Below are positions 38,549 through 48,200 of a stretch of 64,000 nt of DNA, in pieces. The position numbers and the translations under genes are program-made. Origin of the DNA: Taeniopygia guttata (taxonomy: Eukaryota > Chordata > Aves > Passeriformes > Estrildidae); assembly GCF_048771995.1 (NCBI RefSeq), contig NC_133026.1, positions 60,079,001-60,143,000 of the forward strand, given 5' to 3'. The notes under the pieces were generated by a model. That model made no database searches and was not told the origin of the DNA. It saw only the letters and a list, made by a program, of their open reading frames with translations. Numbering within the stretch: position 1 is the stretch's first letter; the number at the start of each line of letters is the position of its first letter.

Positions 38549-40689
38549 GTCGTTTCCTTTAGTAATAGAAGTAAAACCACTCAATAATGGTAATGGAAGA
38601 GCTGTCAGCTCCTCTTCCACATCCCTCACCAATTCTCAGGTTAATTTGCCAGTGATAAAATTCACCTCAATGTATCTTCTTCCCAAGGAACCAGGATTGG
38701 TCGTGAAAATTAATGTTAGTTGTTTTTCCCCTCTTCAGTTCTGACCAGGTGTTGCTCCTGCCCACGCTCATGGGTTGACCAATGCACAAAGACTTTTGAG
38801 TAAATATTGGGATTGCAAATTTGAGACCAAGGGAACTGGAGGATTTGGTGGAGGGAGTGGGTGGGTTGCATATGAGAAGACAATCAGCTCATGGCCACCT
38901 GACCATGAAAAGAAAAGCTTCAGCAATGTGGCACCCGCAGTAACATTCCAGAAAGCCACAACTTCCATATAGGTCCAGCATATTAAACCTGGCTGTAAAA
39001 AAGGAATGATAGCAAACTTACAAAAAATGTAAGCGCTTGTATTTTTTAATAACCAGCCTTTAACTTGTGCTCCTGAGAGAGCACTTTGACTGTTGATCTA
39101 TCTACAACTGACCTTTCAATCCATTGGCTTGCACAGGCTTTTAGGAAATTCCTGTGGATTTTGACAGCTGTTGACTTATATCCAAGGTCCATGCCTTACA
39201 GAAGCATAAAACCCATTTTGGTGCTTTAAATAGATATGAAGAAAGCTCCAGACCCTCCCCCCATCTGACTACAAAAATGTGACTGCTTTCATTGTAGTGT
39301 GTCTCATGCTTTTGATCATTGTTCAGCATCTTTCAAGTTACTTGAAAGATTAGGAGGAGAAATTGCTGAGGGATTCAGGTAATTTGATGTAAACCTGTTG
39401 ATTTTAAAAAGAAATACAAAAGCCTTGAAGACAGTCTGAATCAATTCAGAGATAATTTCTCATTTTCTAGTCTGCACTCATATTTTTTATAAGAATTTTC
39501 AGCCATCTCTCCAAATTGTGTTTCCAACTTTTTTTTTCTGTCTCCAGGACTTTTTAGATCCTATTTTTCCTGCTTATTCCCTGGCTATTCAGGCTGGCAA
39601 CACACTCCAGTAACAGTATCTTATTGCTTAGATCTTAATTTGAGCCCTGGAAAAATATTTTCACCTTTTTCTTGTTAATTATCCAGAGTCTATGTTTTAG
39701 GCACTGAATCCATTCACATTTATTCCAGAAAAGGAGATTATCATCTTCCTTCTTGTCTTCTGAATGAAAGACACCGTCACATTGACACCAAGAACTTCTG
39801 ATTTAAAACAGATTATATCAGCAGAGATTAACAAAAATTAAAAAAAAATAATTATAGAGCCAAAAAGCTTCTCAAAATGGAAAGAGCATGCAACAGCAGC
39901 ATGTAAAGCCCGTAAGGATTGAGTGAATGCCTGGTGAATGTACAGGAGCCATTGCTCACAAGTATCTGCTGTGATACCTGTGAGCAATTTTCATTTCACC
40001 CAGGTGCATGGAAACATTCCTGAATTGGTACATGGAGACCAAAAACAGCTCTATCAGAATGACCCTCATTTGGGTCTTCAACTTCTGCTTAATGCTTGTG
40101 CTTCAGAGCAGTTTCTTCAACCTCCAGCTTCAGGAACTTCCAAAGTGGCTTATGATGAAGCAAACTTACTTACAGGATCCTTGGTGGGTGCGAGATGAAT
40201 GCTAGAGAAGAGTTTCAAATTACTGGAAAATTGAAATACTGTTGGGAGGTTGGGGGTTTGTTTTCTGGGGCTTTTTGGTTTTGTTTTTTTTTTTTGGCCA
40301 AATCTTATTTTCAATTAAACCATTTAGTGAAAGCAACATTTGGCCAAAGCAGAATGTGGTTTTCACAGAACAGCAATAAAATATTTAGCATGTTTCTCTT
40401 CCCAAAAATTAAAAACAAACCAGAACAAAATGCACAAAACAAAACATTGTGTTGAAATGGGCAGACTAGATTAGTCTTTTGCTGCAATACCTCTGGTTTT
40501 GCCCTTTGTCTGAGAAATGCTAGGCAACAGACAATTCCCACTTTATCAATAGGAGCTGGGGATGCTCCATCTGTGATGAGCTCTGATCTGTTTACAGTCC
40601 TGCTTACAGCTGCCATCCGGATTCAAAAGCATTCTGCGAGAAAGTTTTTCCTGTTTACAAGCTTGCTTAGCCGACTCCAGTCCTTCTGG

Positions 40690-40800
40690 TCACTTAAGCA
40701 CACATTTAACCAAAGTGCAGGGGCAGATTCCCAAACTTAAGAGAGGCCCTGACACTGTGAGCAGGGCCAGGTTGTTTGCAGTTAAGCACATGCTTAAGTG
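40690..40800. repeat. Possible ancient amniote repeat remnant (TTAAGCA motif)
   Basis: Contains cacttaagcacacatttaac at 40691 and the near-perfect palindrome TTAAGCA-CA-TGCTTAA at 40782-40797 followed by gtg. I associate the motif 'ttaagcacatgcttaa' with an old interspersed repeat common in turtle and crocodilian DNA, but cannot name the family with certainty. Confidence 0.3.
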
Positions 40801-43800
40801 TTCTGCTGCATTTTCGCCCAAGCTGCCAATCTTTTATAGTTAATCATTTATCACCCTGCTTATGTTCTGGTAGTTATGCTTCAGTGTGCAAATATGTAAA
40901 TTGCTTTCATAAAGCTCCACACACTGAGCACAAATAATGCTTCCTCAGCCCTTTGCAGTTCTCCAGTCCTGTGACACCTCAGATAGATCAAGCGACACTT
41001 AGAACTGGCAAGAAAGTTATTTCTCCCTTAATTAAACAGAATCATTACTGTGTTCGTCTTCTTAATGGTGAGGCACATTCACAGACTTGCAAAGTAAGCA
41101 AATAAATAATGCCAGTTAGCTCTAACCTGACAAGTATCACAAATTTTGCCTCTAGAAACATGTACACCGATCCATCTTCCTCCTCCACTCCCAGAGTGAG
41201 AAAGGGATCAAGCTGTCAAACGTTATCATAAGCATATTTGCATAACTCTGGCACAGATTAAGTTAAATCACTGTCTACAAGGGTATTTACAGTGTATCAC
41301 AAGGTAATTCTCCCAAACACTAGCGACCATTTTAATTCTTCTTTCCCTCCTGAGGTTAATTGCTGTGAACTACAGGGGAATGTCACCTCCACTTACCTGT
41401 GCTCTGTCACTTTGTATTCAGAGCTGCTGTGATTTTTCACAAAGAATTAAAATTGCCACAAGGAGAGAAATATAGTTACTGCCATTCAGTTCCAATATAT
41501 TTATTGGAATGATAGGCAGCAATAGTGCCTCACTGAAAGAGAGCCTTAAAACACAATTAGTTGCAGTTATATAAATTGCAGAGCCAGTTATTCTGCGCTC
41601 CTGCCCGTGGGCCTTCCACGCACCCACTAATGAAAAGGCTCCTTTTCCCCAGATGTCAGGTACTTTTGCAAGAAATGAGCAGCAGGAAGGGAAGATGACA
41701 GTCTGTTCCCTTGCTCTGTAGAGCAACTTTTTGTAAAAATTTATTCTCTGTCAAGCAAACTGCCTGAAAAAAACCCCCTCAGTCAGCTACATTTTCTAAG
41801 AGGAAGCTTGAACACTGCTCAGATTGAGTCATATTAAAACAAATTAATGCCGACAGCTGGTCTCAATATCATTACTTGAAAAAAAACTAAACCTCAAATT
41901 TTAAGTGTAAATTAACAAAAAACCCAACTCCTAAACAAACAAACAAAGAAGCAGCAAACTAACCAAATGGGCTCTCCCGTGATAGACTGGCTGCCATCAT
42001 GACCCACTGAACAGGACAAAACTCATTTCCTGACTCTTCCGGGTTTGGGCACTGGCTGCAAAATGCTCCTAAGATTCTCCTGAAGAGTTGGGCTGGCAGA
42101 TAAGGGCCTGGGCCACCCAGGACACAGACTGATGGAGAAGAATAGGTAGGAAGGACTCTGAAGGGAAACCCTCATGCTTGGGAAAGCAAAATCTTGGGCA
42201 AGGTTCACTGCATGGTTGTTTGGGATTGGTGGGGAAATAAAGCCCCAGGAAATGAGGAGCCTCAGACAAATTTCAGAAGGCTTATATTCAGTTCAGGTCC
42301 TGGATGGAGATTTGGTCATCATCCCAAATACTAGGAGGTTTTCCTGCACTATGTAATTCTTTAAAAATAACACACATGTTAATTTCTTCTCTTGGTTGTA
42401 ACCACCAGTTAATTATCAAGTTACATTAAAGCAAGTAAGTTTGTAGCATTTTAAAGGAAATATAATGTGTTAAAGCAGGTTAGGAAAGACACAGAAAAAT
42501 ACCACTTGTATGCAAAAATGCATGGTGATGAAACAGATATTTTCCTTTCACATTAGGTCAGATATAACAAGCCCTTGATGGAAAATATCCACTCACTTCT
42601 GGAGAGCTAGTGAGATGGAGACACAAATATCTGAGCAGCTAAATATAGTTCTGGATAGCAGTGCTTTGTACAATAAGTTCTAGTGTCTCTTAATATGGAA
42701 ATAGATACAAAAATAAAATCACACATTTTCAGAGTCTGTCTCTGCTTGTGTGCTCACCGCAACTCACACTACCAAATTTCAGCCTCTGTTGAAATTACTC
42801 TGCAGTTTTTGTCTTGCACTGCCTCACATGCCAAGAAGGCAGAATAATGATGTCCATCACTGAAAGGCCACATCTATTGAGATATTAAAGGTTACCCCAC
42901 AGATAGTCAATATGAGAACTGCACTGAGAATGCATTGTCCTTCAGCATTTCCGCAAGAGCGATAAGCTAAGTTTAATTAGAGGAGTCTATGTCTTGGTCA
43001 GAGGTTTCCCCAGCCCTAAATGCCAGTGGTTCAATTGTGCAATGTTTGTTACTGGATATGTGCCCTTTGGATCAGCTTGTGGTTGCTGAAGCTTAAAGCC
43101 AGGCTTGGGCAGGTACTGCTGGAGCTGCAAACCCCTGGAGAAGGAAGAGAAGGCAGTGGCAACAGTGAAGAGCTGTGGTAGTGACACATGGCTTTCTCAC
43201 ATTTCTCCTACCTTCTCACTTTGAGGCAAAAACTTTGGACTCAGGTGTGATTGCTTTTGCAGTGATTTCAATTTAAATTCCCCAGACCTGATTCTACACC
43301 ACTCTCTCCCAGAGGTGACATGTTGAGAAGGAGGGTGCAGATGGCAGGAAATTCAGAGCTGAAGTGGGCTCCATCCCTAGCTGCAGTCACAGATGGTTTG
43401 GGGGAATTGGTCTAGTGCTTTTTCTCCCCAGTGCAGAGAAAGCACTGGATGATATCCAGATATTATTAACAGGTTTATCAGCAGTATTGACCTGAGCAAA
43501 AGGTAAATCTTTTAAGTCAACTTCACTTTATGTAACATTAAAGGCATTTGCTCTTACAACTCACATGGAAAATAAAATGCAAACAAAACAAGGTGTGTTG
43601 TCATTGCCTTTACCATTATCCACCTTCAAAGTTAGAAAGTTATGCCAAGCATAAGTCAATAAATAAACAATGAAAATGTCAACAAGCTTGATTTCACAGG
43701 TTATGTGAAGAGGGAGAGTGCCATGCTTTCAGCCTTCTGCTTCCTCTTTTCAGTCCTCAAATACTACAATACTGTGTCCTGCCCTGGGCCGAGAAGGGAG

Positions 43801-46800
43801 CTCTTGCCGAAAGCAGCTGAATTTAGAGCCTCTGTAAGCAGATGAACTGGATTCTACACATTTCTATGAACATAACTAGTCCAAGAGAGACCAGAGAGAA
43901 CTGCAAATAATTTGATGACCACCAGCTGCTGTGATAGTCAGTCCCAGCTCACCACAAACCCTGTCTCATGGATGGATAACCAGGACTGATCTGGGGCTGT
44001 ACCACACACCTGGCAGCTCTGTAAGACAGATTCCCAGACCTTCCCCAGCCATAGAAGTTCACCAAGCAGCTTCCCAAAGACAACACACAGGAGAAGACAG
44101 CTTTTCACCTTCAGGCTGGATGAAGGCATCTGGAGATGTCCCACCACTGTGACACACAACACACTCCCAAGCAGGTGCAAGACAGGAGTTCTTCCTTCCC
44201 TACCACAACTACCACAAAAATATTCTCTTCACAACTAGCTCCTGCTCACAGAGCCTCACATCTACTAGATGCAGAAGCATGGCACCCTCCACGCTCTCAT
44301 CCTTTTTGCCAAAGACATCTGGGTGAAGTACCCCCACCACTCCAAAGCCACGGGAATAGGGACTGAAGGGTTCACATAAACAATTTGGAGAAGTAATGAG
44401 CATCGCATCCTTACAAATTAGCTGGGGTCGTAAGAGCTGAAAAAAACATTTGCATTGTGGCCTCTCCAAACCAGATACCACAGTTTAAGGTTTGGGTGAG
44501 ACCATGAATGTTCATTCATATCATTGTCCTCATTCAAAAATGTGAAGACTGTACCAGACTTACAACTAACAGGCACGGCATGCATTGAAATTGCCAAAGC
44601 TTGTAAAATCTGATTTACTCTGTGAGGGAGAAGGGGAAGTTATTTAGTTTGAGTCATAAGAAGTCTTGATACAATCTAAGCTTCATCATTTTTGAAGAAA
44701 CAGCTCACTCCCTGGGCAGATATCAAAAGGCTGCTGTGTGCAACTTTGACAACAAAAAAGCAGTGAACAATTCCTAGTGCTGAAGATTACAAGACCTTTC
44801 TATCAGCTGTTCTTCAGTATAGTTTCTCTTTCATTACACCACCTGATGGGCACTCAAGGTTTGTGGTTAGGGATCCATGGATCTGAAATCAGGAAGACAG
44901 CTTTGCAGAGGTTTTTAGTTTTTTTAAAAAAAATTAATACTGTGCCACCCTTGGCATGAATAACAATGTCCATCTACTTGCCTTTTCCAGCATAAGTTTT
45001 TCACTCTCTGGAGCCTCACCTGCTCCAGAGTCAGAGATTGTGCAGCTCTGCTGCAGGTGAAAGAAGGCAGGCGGAAGGGCTTGGGATAAATTCTGTCTTC
45101 ACATCCTTCATGTGTGCTGGAAGCCTCTGCTGGCTCAGAACCCCCTTCTGTGGCCTGAATCCTGTTGAAACTCCATGAAGAGGGATAATGATGCTTGAAG
45201 ACCCACAAGCAGAACAAAATAAAGCTTAAACCCATCCAAACACAGAATTTTACTCCCTACCTTAGCTGCTAAGGCTGGGGAGGATGTTTTATTGCCGATG
45301 CCATTTGTTTCTGGAGAACACGCATCTGTGGGAGGGAAGAGTTGACTTTGTCACACACCCCATGGGGCTGTGTAAAGTAGCTGAGTGGGAGAATTTCTGA
45401 CACCTTTCCATGCTGGAGTCAACCCAGAAGTGCAGGCCAAACCTCCAGCAAGAGCCTCCCCTGGGGAGACACGAGAATAGCACAGCCAATCTTGCCTCTC
45501 CATGAGAGCTGCTCTCCAGCACTCCCGTGGCCTCTGATAGAAACCAAATTCACATATAGCACAGAAATGCAAGGAACCAGAGGGGGAAAGGGAAAGGGTA
45601 GCTGAGGTTGCTAGCACCATGGCCCAACCAGAGCAAATGGCAAACAAGAACAAACCCCTGCAGAGCAGCACTGGGGAAAAACAACACACATATTGCAAAT
45701 ATTCCCCAGTGCTCATTTTCCCTTTTCTTCTCTTACAACGAACAGTGTAAGAAATAAAACTCACTTTGTAGAAAAAGGTGCTGTGGAAATCATAAGCAGA
45801 AAGAGTAACCTATGCAGGTTGCACTTTGCACGTTCATTTCCACTTGCCTGCATACCAGAGTATATAGATTATTCCTACCACCACAGATAAGCAGCACCAG
45901 ACGCAGTGGGCTGAGATGCTGTTTTATTACCAGCCCTCTGTGGCAAAAAAAAGGCATCAGGTTTGAGCTCCTCTGCATTCTCCCAGGGACCCTGCAGTGC
46001 CAGCAGTATGTACCTCCCAATAGGTAGGACATCCACTTTGTCTTGTCATAGATAACAAGCAGTTCTGATGAGCTTGCAGAAGGTGTGACTTATGGGTGGC
46101 AGCCCTGCAAGTCCCACATTCCCAATTTTTCAGTCAATTTCTTCACATCATATCAATGCCAGCTGTTCAGCTGCTCCCATGAGTGAATTTGTTCTACAAA
46201 GAGTAGTTCTGCAAAGCAGTCACTCCAGCAATGGAGACTGGGATGGTCAGTGGCTTAGAGCTTTGTGTACTGAAGGGAAGCACTGTGGACAGAGGTCCCA
46301 AGACATCAGCTAGGTCACGGAAAGCTGAGGATGCAGTTAAGTACCCACAATGATACAGTGTGCTGTATCACACTTGAGGAGTGAGGCTGAGGTGGGGATA
46401 GCTCTTCACAGCAGACACTCACTGGATCCTGGAACAAGTGTGGCACCTTCCCATGCCTATACAGAGGCTTTGCCATAGTGGCAACTTTCCAGCTGCTCCT
46501 TACCTTGGCTGTAGGGTACAGCCACCAGCACCAGGCATGTGTCTACCTTGAGGTATGCAGTCTGCAGGTACAGCCTGTAGCAAATGCAAAATATCTGCAA
46601 CTGAGGCCAACTGTGAGGCACCTTGCCCAATAAGACCACTAGACCACCACCTAGTGGAAAAAATTACTCCCTTAACAGTACTCAGACACTCTAATGAGGT
46701 ACTCTGAAGCTGCATGGATGACTGCAGGCCCGTGATGCTATTTTTTCTAGTACCCAAGAAGCAGATGAAGGTTGGTAACCGGTTTTTCCCAGCCAAACTT

Positions 46801-47282
46801 CCTGCAGAGGGATGACCAGTTTTCAGAGTGTTTAACTGACACGTGACCAATAGCCAAATGCCAGATGGCTGGAAAGAGCATTGGAGAAGCCCCCACGATG
46901 CATGTCTAGCCTTGGCTGCCAGCATCATGCACCATATGTATCAGCTCCTGGGTAGAAAGGCCTAGCTGCTACTTGGGAGTGTGACACTCACAAGTGAGTG
47001 GGATATTAAACAGCACATTTTTAGTGATGCCATCACAGAATGGGCCAGAATGAACAACACTTTTTTCTTTTCCTTGCTTCTCACTTGTAATCAGTACACA
47101 GGGAATCTGCATTAGATTCATTTTGCAGCCATTACTGATGCTTGTAATCAGGAGCAGAACACAAGTGGAAAGAAAAACAAGCAAGCAAAAAAAAAGGGCT
47201 CCACATGGCATCACTTTCTGAAAACCAGCAACTCCAGCTGCAGTTTCATGACCTCTTTATGCTGATCTAACTCCGGGCTGCT

Positions 47283-47693
47283 ATGGAAACAATCAGCCCT
47301 AACCTTCCTGCCCACCCTGTCATGAGCTGGCCCAGGGAATTTGCCTGCTATTTTACCAGGTTCCTTTTCATTTGGATCAGCTGCCTGAGTGTCATACTGC
47401 TCAGCCTGCCCAAGCTCAGGAGGCAGCAGGAGAGCACAGTCAGCAGCAGCAATTCACAGCAGGATGAGCTGAAAGATGTTGTCTTACAGCAACAGCCTCA
47501 CAGCACACCAGCCTTAACCTGCCTCAAGATATTCTCACACACGCTGACACAGCTTGCAAAAAGCACAGCCCGTTTCAGAGATATTCCAACGCGTGTGCCA
47601 CGCCAGGTATGCACAAACCAACGATCTGCCCAGACTGATTTCATTCATGCCTTCATCTGGGAGGTGCCTATGCAAGACATGAAACGAAGCTAG
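47283..47693 (+). CDS. Unrecognised 136-residue open frame convergent with PIGN (doubtful)
   Basis: I do not recognise this protein. The frame starts with ATG in a good Kozak setting (G at -3, G at +4). It has a hydrophobic stretch near residues 22-40 (FTRFLFIWISCLSVILLSL) followed by basic residues (KLRR), like a signal anchor, then a polar serine/glutamine-rich middle and a basic C-terminal third. It lies on the strand opposite PIGN, ends about 180 bases before a plus-strand AATAAA, and has no obvious intron. A frame of this length can occur by chance in 64 kb, and no repeat family is recognised in it. It could be a lineage-specific small gene, a non-coding RNA, or nothing. Confidence 0.15.
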   Translation: METISPNLPAHPVMSWPREFACYFTRFLFIWISCLSVILLSLPKLRRQQESTVSSSNSQQDELKDVVLQQQPHSTPALTCLKIFSHTLTQLAKSTARFRDIPTRVPRQVCTNQRSAQTDFIHAFIWEVPMQDMKRS

Positions 47694-47871
47694 AATTCTG
47701 CAGTCTCCTAATGAGAGTATGTATAAACAAACAGCTGGCAGCCAAGTTATAACAACAAAAAAAGAAAAAAACCCACTTCCCCAAAAAGCACAAACCAAAA
47801 GACAGCTGCCTATGTATTTTAAAAAGAATTTTGTTGCTGTTTTCATTTTCAAGAAATGTGTACGCTTAAAG

Positions 47872-47877
47872 AATAAA
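47872..47877 (+). terminator. Candidate plus-strand AATAAA facing PIGN
   Basis: This is a canonical hexamer on the plus strand, 179 bases after the stop of the 47283-47693 open frame and 10 bases from the oppositely oriented PIGN hexamer. It would serve a convergent transcript if one exists; no transcript is demonstrable from the sequence. Confidence 0.2.
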
Positions 47878-47887
47878 CAGAGGGTTT

Positions 47888-47893
47888 TTTATT
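47888..47893 (-). terminator. PIGN polyadenylation signal AATAAA
   Basis: This is a canonical hexamer on the minus strand about 185 bases after the PIGN stop codon. It is one arm of the inverted repeat GAATAAA / TTTATTC (47871-47877 and 47888-47894), whose other arm is an AATAAA on the plus strand. Confidence 0.5.
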
Positions 47894-48076
47894 CCCATAT
47901 TCCCATTGGTGTCTAAATGGCAATCCTCAAATGCAAATTTCAGTCATGTGACAGCATTTAATCTGTATCAGCACAGCACTCTGATTGCTGGATGGGATTT
48001 TGGCACTCTAGTCCATAAACCCTTATTTACATTCCAGAGCTGGAGGTTGGTTCAGAGGAAGTCTGAGGATACTTCA

Positions 48077-48200
48077 TCACATGGAATGGTGCTTATTCCT
48101 TCTGAGAAGTCCAAGTCTCTGTGTAGTTAACAGCTGGGCCAGTCCATTCATCACCATCATAAATATGGTCAGTGACATCACCAGCAAATAGTGGCTGATG
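48077..48200 (-). CDS. PIGN: PIGN terminal coding exon with stop codon
   Basis: The 124-base coding part of the last exon follows a ttccttgcag acceptor. It completes the split serine (AG|C), then encodes the final membrane helix ([19 protein letters not shown]) and LAQLLTT, followed by a short basic tail ending KHHSM and TGA at 48079-48077. I recall the human tail as ending KSHFM, so the length and terminus agree and the stop is the natural one rather than a truncation. Confidence 0.95.

Larger units (their letters stand above)
34596..47282. other. Non-coding, AT-rich, several enhancer-like stretches
   Basis: Beyond the candidate elements at 36715-36900 and 40690-40800, stretches at about 37020-37140, 40815-41060 and 41400-41640 share the same complex AT-rich texture. 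An 8-bp-arm hairpin with opposed CCAAT boxes sits at 41490-41509. CAAA-rich low complexity occurs near 36660 and 41920. No exon is recognised. Confidence 0.5.
47870..48076 (-). other. PIGN: PIGN 3' untranslated region (inferred)
   Basis: This is sequence on the minus strand between the TGA and the expected cleavage point about 18 bases past the first canonical AATAAA (47893-47888). No other AATAAA occurs on this strand between the stop codon and that site. The resulting 3' UTR is about 205 bases. The downstream sequence is U/GU-rich (tgtttattcttt), as expected for a cleavage region. Longer UTR isoforms cannot be excluded. Confidence 0.5.
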
